A stretch of 64,000 bases of DNA from Branchinecta lynchi (lineage: Eukaryota > Arthropoda > Branchiopoda > Anostraca > Branchinectidae), in NCBI GenBank assembly GCA_023053575.1, contig JAKZAP010000009.1:17155869-17219868 (forward strand), given 5' to 3'. Shown in pieces: positions 11,237 through 21,502 of this stretch (the stretch's first letter is position 1; the number at the start of each line of letters is the position of its first letter). The position numbers and the translations under genes were made by a program. The notes beneath the pieces are model-generated. The model did no database searches. It was not told where the DNA came from and saw only the letters and a program-made list of their open reading frames with translations.

Positions 11237-11454
11237 TGTATCTCCGCAATGGTTGCTCCGGTTTGGCAGACAGTTTTACCAGACGTGTTCGACACAGTTG
11301 CAGATAGTGTACTGATGACAACTCAATGTTGAGAAAAACGTCGCTTGTAACCTTTTGCGAACACACCGTCAAATGTCTGAACTTTGGATGAACTGAAGGG
11401 TGAATTGACGGATTGGGGTAGTTAACAGGACTTTAAATCGCCCATCTCTTTATT

Positions 11455-11800
11455 TTTTGGGATCCCAAAACGTAAGTGGAGGGATATGACATCGCAAAAG
11501 TTGTCCGTCCGTCTGTTAGCACGATAACTCCCGAAGGGGTTGATATATTTTGTTCAATTTTGGCCCGATTACTCATTGGGTCAAAGTACAGGTAAATTCG
11601 AAGATGGGCTCTGTAGCTCTATATTTAGGGGTGGGGAAGGGATTTCAAATTAAGGGGCAAAAAAAATATTTTTTTTGAACCTATTGAGATAGTTGATTTA
11701 GGGGTAAGAAGACATGCTAAATCCGAATATGAAAGTTATATTTTTGCTGGACAAGTATTTCACCCGGAATCCGGCTAAAACCGGACAAAAAATGTGTCGA
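11455..11800 (-). mobile_element. F1 Helentron-like element, 3' portion only
   Basis: It starts at the 3' palindrome TTGGGATCCCAAAACG, continues through GACATCGCAAAAGTTGTCCG, the short GTCC repeat and one tandem unit, and stops near CCGGCTAAAACCGGAC. The 5' AACAAG end is absent. Confidence 0.75.
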
Positions 11801-11956
11801 CCAGTTTTCGGCTTTAGCAGTCCTACCCCTTTATTCACAAACTAGTATAGCTCTGCGGCTGGATGCTGGCATTCACTTGTTTATCCTGTATGACCTCGGA
11901 GAAAGATGTTCAAACGAGGAAATATCAAGGGAGGATATTCTTCAGTAAGGATTCAC

Positions 11957-12237
11957 TGGTAAAGTACAGGTCAAGTTCTAATTGAATCAAATGTTAGATT
12001 TTTGGGCATTTTGGTGAACTTCGGAGGCGGTCAATTCTTTCCCTTCAAACCAGGATCCTCCGATCCCCTAGCCGACTTCTTAGGATCCTTTGTTGGCGGC
12101 TTTCTCTGCCTGTATGGCTTGCGTAAGTGACTTGGTACTTACAATAGTTTGTTTGTTCAGTGTATTTTTGTCATATTGTGGCCCATGTTGGCCTTATTTG
12201 AAAGAAAATAAATAAAAATAAAAATAAAAAAAATTTA
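11957..12237 (+). mobile_element. 5'-truncated non-LTR retroposon, tail with A-rich repeat
   Basis: An open frame of about 55 codons ends at 12128 (residues GSSDPLADFLGSFVGG, then FLCLYGLRK and stop). It is followed by a short 3' UTR and the tail AAATAAATAAAAATAAAAAT at about 12208-12235. Frame, UTR and tail fit the 3' end of a 5'-truncated LINE. I do not recognise the protein segment itself. The left boundary is approximate. Confidence 0.5.
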
Positions 12238-12380
12238 CTGGGTCAAAAAGCTAGAATGTATCCCACAACTATCCGGTATCAATTTAACATTTGTTGACAA
12301 ATATTTACCATTGACCAGTCCCTACCCTACCCCTTTACTCGAATATGCAAGCTCTACGTTCGCGCGTGGGTGACTTCATT

Positions 12381-12756
12381 AGTTTTGATCCGAATTCTCC
12401 GTTCCGAATTCTCGCTTCTGAATTCTCGATTCTCGTATAAATTACTGTTTTTGCTCCTCTGACTTCTCCATTCTCGCTTTTGACAAAAGACCTAATTTTG
12501 CAACTCGTCCGCAACCCGGTATACGTGTATATGCATATTGAAAACCCGAACTATGTTGACCAATCAGGGAGGAGAACGGAGAGAGGAGAATCGACAATTC
12601 ACCATCGGAGCAAATTCTTGATTCTGCAGAATCGCGAGGCTTTCCCCGTTCTCGATTCTGACAAAAACCCAAGAAAAGGAGAATTCACTTCATCTGAACA
12701 GTCCCGAAACGCGAAATAAGAGAATTCGGAGGAGAATTTGGATCAGAAACGCAACT
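12381..12756. mobile_element. MITE, AGTTGCG terminus, type B (GAATTCTC words)
   Basis: The left end is AGTTTTGATCCGAATTCTCC. The right end is the inverted counterpart GGAGAATTTGGATCAGAAAC followed by GCAACT. The interior is composed of GAATTCTCG and CGAGAATTC words, including GAATTCTCGATTCTCG near 12419. The outer terminus is shared with the elements at 3649 and 60686. Confidence 0.65.
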
Positions 12757-12760
12757 ACTG

Positions 12761-12830
12761 TGTTGCGAGAGCAACACTTTGGTTTTGTCGTTTTTTTTTG
12801 TGTTGCGAGAGCAACACTTTGGTTTTGTCG
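12761..12830. repeat. Two tandem 40-bp units with hairpin TGTTGCGAGAGCAACA
   Basis: The hairpin word plus CTTTGGTTTTGTCG and a T-run occurs twice at exactly 40-bp spacing. The inverse arrangement, AACAAGACCAAAG followed by TGTTGCTCTCGCAACA, occurs at 15549-15578. By analogy with F1-F3 these could be ends of a further AACAAG-type element family. That assignment is inference. Confidence 0.5.
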
Positions 12831-12837
12831 TGTTTTT

Positions 12838-13112
12838 TTTTTTCCTAGTCGCTCGTTTTCGTCTTATTACTAGAAGACGGTAAGGGTCTAACGTATGCAT
12901 TTTTTTTACGGAACCTTAGGCCGGATTTATGAATATGACTTCAAATTTCGGAATGCTCCGAGAACTCTTGCCTGGGGCCTAATAGGATGGTTTTTGCTTG
13001 TAAATGAGTCAGGGCCTACTGTGGGTAAAGTGAAGTGGAGTTATATAGCCTATGTCAGAGAGAACTGGTCAGAACTTATGCAGCCAAGCTTTCGTTTCAT
13101 CCAACCGTGTTT
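12838..13112 (+). repeat. Dispersed repeat RX, intact (empty-site) copy
   Basis: It is homologous to 20512-20624 plus 25407-25570, with shared words CTTAGGCCGGA, GAATATGAC, ACTCTTGCCTGGGGCC, AAGTGGAGTT and CTTTCGTTTCATC. In this copy GAATATGAC occurs once, uninterrupted. In the other copy the 4.77 kb foldback-like element lies between two AATATGAC repeats. A 96-codon open frame here (12895-13185) is not open in the other copy. Confidence 0.75.
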
Positions 13113-13559
13113 TTGCTTTCGAGTGGAAAGCTCCGTTTTAGCAGGCAAGCAGACAGGCACCAGTTTTAAACTGAAAATGGACTAAAATCTATAAGTGCGA
13201 AATATGTGCGGCAGTTCCCTGGCCCCACAGCCAATATATCTTCTATGAGTGATAAATAGAAAAATTTACAGAATCAAAAAAGTGTCATTTTCCCACGGGT
13301 CCGAAAGTGCTGCCATCTATTGTTTCTATCCATTTCTGTTCGTGATTTCAGCTGAGTTTATCTTTCCATTTCTTACACTTGGGAGGGAGTAAGAGAAATG
13401 ATATCAGATGGTCCTCTTAAACTTTACAAGTTCTTTCACTGCTAAAGAAATTAGAGCTTATCCTTTGCTCCTTTCTAAGTGGCGATATTCGAAAGTTGTC
13501 CTACGGCAAAAAAGCCAGCTTTTGAACTAATACAAACTTAATTTTTTTTCAGCGGCAAT

Positions 13560-15540
13560 CGATAGATCTAGATGAGCTGGTCAAAGTATATCTCATCTGT
13601 TTTTTGGTACGAAAATTCCTTCCTGAGATACAACAGTTCGAAAGTTTGAGGGGTTGACAACTTCAGTATTGAGGTACACACTGAAACCAAAAACAGGCCG
13701 ATCCCAATCGTGAGACATATAGGGTACTTGTAAGCAACAATCGGCTGTTAGACCATAATCATCTTCGGCGATGAGGGGTTAGCAAAGTTGGTAGTTGGTG
13801 TACCTATTAATCCTATTATTTCTTTCTTATGTATTTGATCGTGAGAAGAATTTGGTACACTGTCTATCACGGGGAGATGAGCTTGTAAGTAAGAATCGGT
13901 TGCTAGAAGGGGTTCATGAGTGGCCATAAACTTTTGAAAATTGGTGCATATTTTTTGTATCTCTATAAATCAGATGGTAAGAAAACTAGTCTCCTTGGTC
14001 TATCACTGTAGCATGGAATCAAGTCTTTGAGGGGTTGTTAACTTTAGTGGTAGGGTACAAACTCAAACAAAGAATGGGCGGAACCCAATTGCGAGACATG
14101 TCAGGGACATGTAAGTAACCATAATCATCTTCGACAGTGAGAGGTTTCCGACCGCGTTAACGCAACGGATAAAGAGGAAAATGTAAAACAACGACATAGT
14201 TTCGAAATAATTAGCAGAGTGGCATCTATGGTATTTTGATCCTGAAAACTTACGGATAGCTTTATAATACGAACTAGATTATATAAGATAATGTTCCAAG
14301 TTTTCACGAGTCACGATGTCTACGACTGAAAAGGATAAAGTTCAACTGGGTGCAAAGTCAATTTAGTCCCTACTTCGGATTTTCTGTTGTTTTGTTTTAC
14401 TTGTAAGCAGAAATCGACTGTTAGACCATAATAATTTTCGTCAATGAGGGGCTTGTAACTTATGCTATTTGGTGTACCTATTAATCCTATCATTTGCCTG
14501 TGGTGTATTTGAACTGAAAACAATTTAGCATTATGTTTATCACGGGGAGTTGGACTTGTAAGTAGGAATCGGTTGCTAGAAAGAGTTCATAAGGGGCTAG
14601 AAACTAGTGCAAATTGGTGCACATTTTATTTGATCTCTATTTCTTTTTTTTCTTTTTTTTTAATCCCACCTCCACTCCACTCAGTGACGCAACTTTCTTT
14701 ATCATCACAACTCAAATTTCTTATCTCTATACGTCACCTACACTTTACTCTTACACTAGATTCTAATTATCATTTATTTCTTACTTTAAATTATTATCAA
14801 TCTTTTAATTTTATTTGAGCAGTTAAATCTCTATAAATCTGAAGGTAAGAAAATTAGTCTCCATGGTCTATCACTGTAACTTAAAATTAAGTCTTTGAGG
14901 GGTTGACAACTTTAGTGGTAGGGTATCCACTCAAAAAAAGAATAGGCGGAACCCAACTGTCAGACAAGTCAGGGACTTGTAACCAACAATCGGCGATTAC
15001 TTTAGAATCATCTTCGTTGACGAGGGGCTTACGACTTTTCCTAGTAAGTGTACCTATTTTGTTTCGAGTTTTTTTTTATGATAAGAAAAGTTTGGTTCAT
15101 ATCGTCGGTCAAGAATCGGTTGCTAAAGCATTGTCATTTTCATAAGATGCGAGAATGGTTTATGGTGATGGTCTTTCCTAGAATTATAACCTAGAATTAA
15201 GTGTTAACGACGGATTCAAATGATAATGTAAAACAACGATATGTTCCGCAATAATTAGTAGAGTGACATCTATGGTATTTTGAACTAAAAAGCTATGGAT
15301 AGCTTTATAATACCAATTAAGGTTATATATGATATTGTTTCAAGTTTCCACATTTCACGATGTCTACGATTGAAAAGAAATAAGTTCAACTGGCTGCAAA
15401 GTCAATTTGGTCCCTACTTCCGATATTCTGTTTTTTTTCTTCAACGCTGAGGATACTCATGTGAACAAAGATATTCTTCATGACTGGAACATACCATTTT
15501 GAAAACCTCGATGGGCTGACAAATTCAGCATTTAACCGTT
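13560..15540. repeat. Diverged tandem repeat region
   Basis: Large blocks recur. TTTGAGGGGTTGACAACTT appears near 13645 and 14895, and a variant near 14030. GCAAAGTCAATTTAGTCC appears near 14352 and, as a variant, near 15396. TCACGGGGAG is at 13869 and 14540. AGTCTCC followed by a TGGTCTATCACTGTA block is at about 13988 and 14857. The nested periodicity suggests a tandem-repeat-bearing element of the same general design as F1-F3, but its ends are not clear. Bases 13190-13560 show nothing recognisable. Confidence 0.55.
14641..14826 (-). mobile_element. Small retroposon-like insertion with A-rich tail (minus strand)
   Basis: ATCTCTAT is duplicated exactly at 14633-14640 and 14827-14834. The related unit at about 13960 reads ATCTCTATAAATC without the insertion, so it serves as an empty site. 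Read on the minus strand, the insert ends in an A-rich tail (complement of TTCTTTTTTTTC). No tRNA-like head is visible. Insertion by retroposition is inferred. Confidence 0.6.
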
Positions 15541-15775
15541 AGCGAAGAAACAAGACCAAAGTGTTGCTCTCGCAACAGTTTAGTCGCCGAAGTCGAACAA
15601 AGGTTGCTGCAACACTTCACGTTGCCCAGGCAACGTAGGTTTTGTTTTGTTTAATCAACACACCCGGGGGAATGGTGACTTCGCTCGCGCGTATACGCGC
15701 AAAATTGGGTTTATGAGAAGACTATTTAAACCTAGCGTACGTATTCTTTGGGTTTTGGATTGTCGGGGGGGGGGG

Positions 15776-16350
15776 TCGAAGGGGTTAATACATTTTATTC
15801 AAATTCGTAGAAGGATTCACTGGCAAAGTACAGGCCAAGTCCGTAGTTGGGTCCTTTAGCCCTATATTTATAGGCAGAGGGGGGGGGGTCGAATTAAGGG
15901 TAAAAACAAATATATTTTCTAAGCTAATGAGATATTCGCTTAAGGGGTAAGGAGGCTCACTGAATCTATATCTGAACTTAGTTTTCTTGTCGGACAAATA
16001 ATTATCCAGGAATTCAGCCAAAATTGAAAATTTGGTTGAAGCTCAAAGTCGTTTCTGAAGTCGATGAGAGATTCGGTATCGGGATAAGGAGACATTCTGA
16101 ATCGCATTTTGAACTGTATTTCCTTGACGGATAAGCTGGGAAAATTTGCAAGGTTCGGCTCTCAGTGTCACCAGAAATTTTGCTCTGCATTCATTTCGTC
16201 GGGAATGCTGCTAAAATACGAGGAATTTGGTAGAAAAACAACAACACAATTCTAAATTACCTTTTTGAGGTCGATTAGATATGCGATATTGGAGTACACA
16301 TGCTTGTTGAATCCCTATCTGAACTTGGTTTCCTCATTTGATTAGTTGTT
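15776..16350 (-). mobile_element. F1 Helentron-like element, decayed and truncated
   Basis: Recognisable words are GGATTCACTGGCAAAGTACA, CCTATATTTATAGG, GAATTAAGGGTAAAAAC, GGAATTCAGCCAAAA and GAACTTGGTTTCCTCA. Both termini are missing. A G-run of nine precedes it. It is the most diverged F1 copy in the window, so likely an old one. Confidence 0.6.
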
Positions 16351-16408
16351 TGCCCGTAACCAAAAAACGGTATAATTTTTATTGTAGGCTTCATATTCAA
16401 GCGGTTCA

Positions 16409-16571
16409 TTGGGATCCCAAAACGTAAGTGGAGAGATACCTATGACATCGCAAAAGTTGTCCGTCCGTCTGTCCGTCCGTCCGTCTGTCCGTCCGTCCGT
16501 CCGTCCGTCCGTCGAATTGTCTGGATCAAATCTTAGATTTTGGGATCCCATCGACACCTTTGGTCTTGTTA
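16409..16571 (-). mobile_element. F1 minimal deletion derivative
   Basis: The 3' palindrome GGGATCCCAAAACG, CATCGCAAAAGTTGTCCG and a GTCC/GTCT microsatellite (about 16458-16512) are joined directly to the 5' part AATTGTCTGGATCAAAT, GGGATCCCATCG and CCTTTGGTCTTGTT. All 137-bp units are absent. The element therefore has both ends but no tandem core. Confidence 0.8.
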
Positions 16572-17456
16572 TTGATAGATAGCAAAAACCTTAAAAGGGT
16601 CTAGCGAAGACTTGGAGATGTTCAAGATTCGGTTGTTTGGATCATGAAAAAACGATTTCGGGGTTTTTTCTTGATCAGCTCGTTACTCTTCGCTAAACAC
16701 AGGGCGATTCTTCCTCGGCACGAAGAGTTAGTCATCAAGAGTATTCACTAGTACATTAATTCGGTACAGTCTACGCATTCATACGTAAAGTGTCCAATTT
16801 TCTCCTTTAAACAATCACACGTATGGCAAGATTTGATTCTGTCTTTAGAGGACCTCTCGCACTACTTACTCTTCAACTTGCAGTATTTTAAAATATCTGA
16901 ATACCTTAAAACTAGGCTGTGCGTTCAACAAATAACCAACGGTTTTGGTCTGTTTTAAGCCTTTTTCCGAGATCCGTTGACTTGTGGCAAAAAGAGAGAA
17001 ACAATTTACATAACCGATTTTCTGATGGAAAAACTTCCCGCAGACATCCGTCGACAGCGTGATACACATCGAAGGTAGCAAAACACGGCAAGTGAGGAAA
17101 TCAGCGTGGTTTTGTTAGAGGAGTTACATGTCCCGTACAAAATTGGGGTCTCCGGGTTCAGGAATATATGGAGTGATTATGGAAGTAGGTACGCATTAGT
17201 ATAATAGGTAAGACACGTCCTTTAACCTTGATCTCCGATACTAGTGTTGGTATGTTAGAATACTAGTTCTGCAGCCTGCACGGCACTTTTCGGAGGTTAC
17301 TCCTCTCCCTTTTTGTTTGACTGACTTCATGTTATCAACCAATCTTACCATATCATATGTCGAACTCTGTATGATTAACATCTTAAGAAAATTATAAGAT
17401 TCTCACAATGTTGATTTAACCTTCATTTGTTTTTGCTTGGTTCCTTATGCTCTCAG
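16572..17456. other. No recognisable feature
   Basis: This is unique-looking AT-rich sequence in this window. No supportable exon, repeat or RNA gene was recognised apart from the candidate exon that follows. Confidence 0.4.
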
Positions 17457-17513
17457 ATTTCGTATGATTTGCACATCGTCCCACGCAACCCATACCAGAT
17501 TGGCCCGGAGCCG
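17457..17513 (+). CDS. Candidate internal exon (57 nt), unknown gene
   Basis: A pyrimidine-rich stretch (TTGCTTGGTTCCTTATGCTC) leads into a consensus acceptor CTCAG at 17452-17456. A consensus donor GTAAGC follows at 17514. The 57 nt between are open in phase 0 and would encode ISYDLHIVPRNPYQIGPEP. I do not recognise the family. The exon lies in one of the few stretches free of identified transposons. Splice-like signals occur by chance in DNA of this length, so the call rests on signal quality and an open frame only. Confidence 0.3.
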
Positions 17514-17996
17514 GTAAGCACAGTCAGCGTCAGCCATATATGGGTTAAAGGATCCGTGTCAGTATTATTATCATACTATGTAGGCCAAAAACTCTTGCTC
17601 TTGCTGAAACTAACAACCTTCTTGTCATCTGTTCCACTCACTCCCAGTCATTAACCCTTTTACAAACTTTATTATTTACCCGGAAACGCAGTCAGTATTT
17701 TTTCGATACAAAATATTTAAGCTTGAGCAGGCGCGAACCCTAACCTGGAACCAAGTGCCATCAGAAGATCCGCGAGTTGTCTTGTCAGTGCAGCTGCAAC
17801 AGGAAAACTTTAACAGAATCCGATCTTGGTGACAAGATTATGTTTAAACGCAGAGGGAAGACAATTAATTCTTTAAACCAGAAAATCTGACAAAAATAAA
17901 TTCACTAGCCAATAAAAAAACATTTTGAGAACATTTATGACATCAGTACTGATGACTGCTGCTCTCAAAAGCTAGCTGGACTTTTTTTGTCTTTTT

Positions 17997-19296
17997 AGTG
18001 GAGTGTTCCTTGGAACAATCCACTATTGCGAGCGCTGTAGCAGCTTTCATCTTTCGGTTTTCGCTTTTCACCATATTTTGTGGAGCTCATAACTCGTGAA
18101 CGAGTGTAAGTATCAAGTTCAAATTTGGTACACTGTGGGTATTGTGGTCTACTTGTGCCTTTTGGGGGTCCCACCCCCCACACCCAACCGGTTCAGCGGC
18201 AAATGGGCCCAGATTGCCCAGTGAATAATGTTCGTAACTTGATCAGAACTGGACATAGGACGATGAAATTTCGTAGATCCTAGGGCTGGGAAATTGCTGT
18301 AAAAGTTGCACCTCCCCCACCCACCCCGTTCATGGGCAATTGGGCCCAGATTACCCAGGAGTTAAGTTCGTTACCCGTAAAAGGAATTAGGTATCAAGTT
18401 GAAACTTCGTAGGATTGTGAGCATTGGGGTCTCATTTTACTTTTTGCGGGTCCCAAACCCCACCCCCACTTGATTCAGGGGCAATTGGGCCCAGATTGCC
18501 CATTTTTTAAAGTTATTAACTTGACATTAACTAGAGATAAGGCGATGAAATTCCTTTGTGCTTTTCGATCATAGCGGTTGGGGAGAGTTGAACCCTCCTT
18601 GTTCATTTGCAAGTGGGACCAAATTGCCCATGAAAAAAGTTTTTGACCCGTGACTGGAATCAAACTCTAAGCAGGTATACCAGGTATACTTGAGGAAAAA
18701 AGGTGTAAATACGCATTTTGATGGATCCCGACACCCCCCTCCCCCTACCGTTCATGGGCAGCTGGGCCTAGATTTCCCGTGAGTTAGGTTCGTCAGTGAC
18801 AGGTCTCAAGTCCAACTCTTGTATATTTGGGGAGATATATCTATGAGGATTCGCTGTAACAGCAACAAATAAGACGACTCGACATACTTTGACCTTTAAT
18901 GAACAGTTGGAAACTTGACTGCTTTGTCATATGACCGATGATGTGTCGTTCTTAATGAATTGTGACAAAGGGGGCATTAGGCTGCTACGATTTGGTTTAC
19001 TGCACTTGTTATTTATTACCTTGCTAATGAAAAAGAGATAAAAGGGTGGACTCGCTGACAGACCATTCAGTGTTCGAACCAATGCTATTCGTGCAAGACC
19101 TTCAACATTTCTTTGGATTATACTGGCGGTTTGTTTACATTTAAAGCTTTCAAAGTGGGATGATTACAGATTAGGTTATTTCAATCCTTGTTTGGTTGTT
19201 GAGGGTGAGAAAGGTCTTGTTTCTAAAGCTGTCGGTATTTAAATGTAATACACATTTTACTTTTACAATCCACGTCTGAGCGCTTGCGCACTTGTT
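17997..19296 (-). mobile_element. F2 Helentron-like element
   Basis: The 3' end is the palindrome AGTGGAGTGTTCC/TTGGAACAATCCACT, followed by GCGAGCGCTGTAGCAGCTTT and TGGAGCTCATAACTCGTGAA. The body has units of about 137-145 bp centred on GGCAAATGGGCCCAGATTGC (near 18198, 18335, 18480 and beyond). The 5' end, on the minus strand, is AACAAGTGCGCAAGCGCTCA followed by GACGTGGA. The shared motif GTGGA at the two ends mirrors the arrangement in F1 and F3. It is non-coding. Confidence 0.78.
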
Positions 19297-20173
19297 ACCA
19301 GCGCCACCGACGAGTTTCCTTTCAAGTAGACAGGAATTCCTTTCACCATGATATGATTCACGTCCGGCTAGACTTTTTTTCTAGTTGTCTTCACGAACGA
19401 AATCCTTTCGAGTCGATCGGAATTCCTCTCTACTCGACGGGATTTCCTGTCCGTGTAAACGCTACATAAAACCATATCCTTGCTTTGCCGTTTTACTTTA
19501 TATGGTTGCCGGCACTAGCTATCATCGAATGCTAGAAAAGCCAAACAGAAATATACCGAAAGCAATAGATTCACCGAAATCTTTAGTTTGATTTTTCAAC
19601 ACGTTTTCAATATACTTGCTAAAATTTTGTTTTGTCTGATCTGCTACTAAACCATAGGCTACCTTGAGCTTATCCATGGGGAATGATTCTGAATCGCGCC
19701 ACGACTGACCCACGGTCGTACTGACTGAGTCCTGATTTGACTGAGGGACACCTTTAAAAACGAAAAGTAAACCTGTTCAAATTACTCGAACCCTGCAAAT
19801 CAGGTACAAATTATACCGTCTGTGACTTTCCCAACAAAATTTGTAGGTATGAAAACTCATGCGGCCATGTCCAGGATATCGCGCAACCAGGGAATACCAA
19901 GAATCTCAGCATGGACTGAATGTTTTAAATAATCTGCCACAGGTGAACGGAGACGGTTTTAGGGCGACTGCGTGAGCCCTCGTGTGTCTTTACTAGGAAA
20001 AATGTTGTTTGTATAAAATAGCGGCTTTGATCTCTGTTACCTGACACCTGTGCACAAAACTGCAATTACATTTGGATCCTTCAGTTGTTAATTGCCGAGT
20101 CTCCAGCAAGGGGCCCCTTGATAAGATAAAAGATAAAGGGTCCCTTTTTCAGCGCTTGTATCTTATTTGGCAG
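19297..20173. other. Mostly unrecognised; GGAATTCC-rich segment 19315-19470
   Basis: Bases 19315-19470 iterate CCTTTC, GGAATTCC and TTTCCTGTC words in both orientations and may be the remnant of another word-repeat MITE. No ends were found. A short imperfect hairpin around AGGGGCCCCTTGATAAG lies near 20108. Nothing else is supported. Confidence 0.35.
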
Positions 20174-20226
20174 GATTCATTGAAGTCAGATTCCCAAATA
20201 CCCTCCGGCAGCACTAAAAATCACCT
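20174..20226 (+). CDS. Candidate internal exon (53 nt), unknown gene
   Basis: Acceptor context TATCTTATTTGGCAG ends at 20173. A consensus donor GTGAGT starts at 20227. One frame is open throughout and would encode DSLKSDSQIPSGSTKNH plus two bases. It is on the same strand as the candidate exon at 17457. Whether they belong together cannot be told, and no homologue is recognised. A retroposon-like tail follows at 20394. Confidence 0.25.
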
Positions 20227-20269
20227 GTGAGTAATTACCAACGTCACTTTTTTTATTTGTAGACATGTA

Positions 20270-20412
20270 AACAGCTAATACTTGCTAAAATGTGGGATGT
20301 CTTCTTTGTTTTTTTGTGTTCTGCCTTCATTGTAATGGGTTGCTATTGATGAAAATAATATTTTATACCTGATACCTTGAGTCACAGTGATGAATGAATG
20401 AATGAATGAATG
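20270..20412 (+). mobile_element. Non-LTR retroposon 3' end, (TGAA)n tail
   Basis: A T-rich 3'-UTR-like stretch ends in five to six copies of TGAA (about 20391-20412), resembling the short-repeat tails of CR1/RTE-type LINEs. The left boundary is a guess and no coding remnant was identified. Confidence 0.4.
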
Positions 20413-20420
20413 TAATTACC

Positions 20421-20502
20421 AAAAAAAGGCCCACCAAAAACCACGGACTTTTTTGTAATGTAATTACCAAAAAAAGTCCGTGGTTTTTGGTGGGCCTTTT
20501 TT
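20421..20502. repeat. Perfect long hairpin, arms about 33 bp
   Basis: The left arm contains GGCCCACCAAAAACCACGGA. The right arm is its reverse complement, TCCGTGGTTTTTGGTGGGCC. They are extended by A/T runs and separated by GTAATGTAATTACC. Related single-arm sequence occurs in a LINE fragment at about 34345-34380 (AATTACGAAAAAAAGCCCGT), so the hairpin probably arose by inverted duplication of a retroposon end. Confidence 0.7.
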
Positions 20503-20740
20503 GTATTTGGTGGGACTGTTTTCCTAGTACCTCGATTTGCGCTTATTTTTAGAAAGTGGTAGGGGTCTAACCTGCGCAGTTTTTACGGAAAGTGTGGACC
20601 TTAGGCCGGACTGATGAATATGACCAAGGCCATATCCAGGGGGGTAGGGGGTTGACCCCCCCCCGAAACGTACAAAAATAATGATTTTTTTTCCCTCTGA
20701 TCTATGTGTTTTTTGGGGTCGCTGTCCCTACCCCAACACG

Positions 20741-21125
20741 TCAGTTCGCATAAACGTCAGTTCGCCTAATCGAAAAATCCGACAGTTCGTCAACACGTCA
20801 GTTCCCCTACACGTCACTTCCACTACACGTCAGTTCGCCTACACGTCAGTTCACCTAAACGTCAGTTGCACTACACGTCAGTTCGTCTACCGTCAGTTGG
20901 CATAAACGTCAGTTGACATAAACGTCAGTTCAATCACCGTCAGTTCACCTATTTTAGAAATCCGTCAGTTCGTCTACACGTCAGTTCAGCTACACGTCAG
21001 TTCCTCTACACGTCAGTTCGCTTACCGTCAGTTGACATAAACGTCAGTTGACATAAACGTCAGTTGACATAAACGTCAGTTGACATACACGTCAGTTGAC
21101 ATAAACGTCACTTCGCCTACAAAAT
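20741..21125 (+). repeat. CGTCAGTT satellite, left arm of foldback element
   Basis: About two dozen head-to-tail units of roughly 16-17 bp, such as ACGTCAGTTGACATAA and ACGTCAGTTCGCCTAC. The core CGTCAGTT is nearly invariant and the following 7-8 bases vary. The most homogeneous part is 21020-21110. The inverse array is at 24861-25310. Confidence 0.9.
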
Positions 21126-21502
21126 CCGTCACCACCCCCAGAGATTCAGACCCGCCTATTAGTTCGAAGTCGACTGGGTCACCGAAAGCAATTAAGCAGA
21201 GGGAATAAAACCCAGGGGATTAATAAAAAGAAGCCGACATTTGCGCATATTGATGAGGGTAAAATTAGTTAAGAATCACCGGGAGCTTGCAATCAGATGT
21301 GGCAGACGGGGCTAGTCAAACGGAAATTGAAAAATATGAGGTGAACGTATAATTAAACACAAATAAGGGCTTAACAACCATCGCAAAGTGAAGGACCAAA
21401 ATGTGCCAGTGATTCTCAATCTTTTCCGAAAGGGTACCGGAAACAGTGAGGGACGAACTCTTTTCTCTTGGCTCTTGGCCAGTGCTTCCTCTATTGTCTT
21501 CA

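Noticed and set aside
20741..21125. Array of short regular repeats resembling CRISPR
   Set aside because: Units are 16-17 bp with no unique spacers, and the array is an arm of a eukaryotic transposon with TIRs and an 8-bp target duplication.
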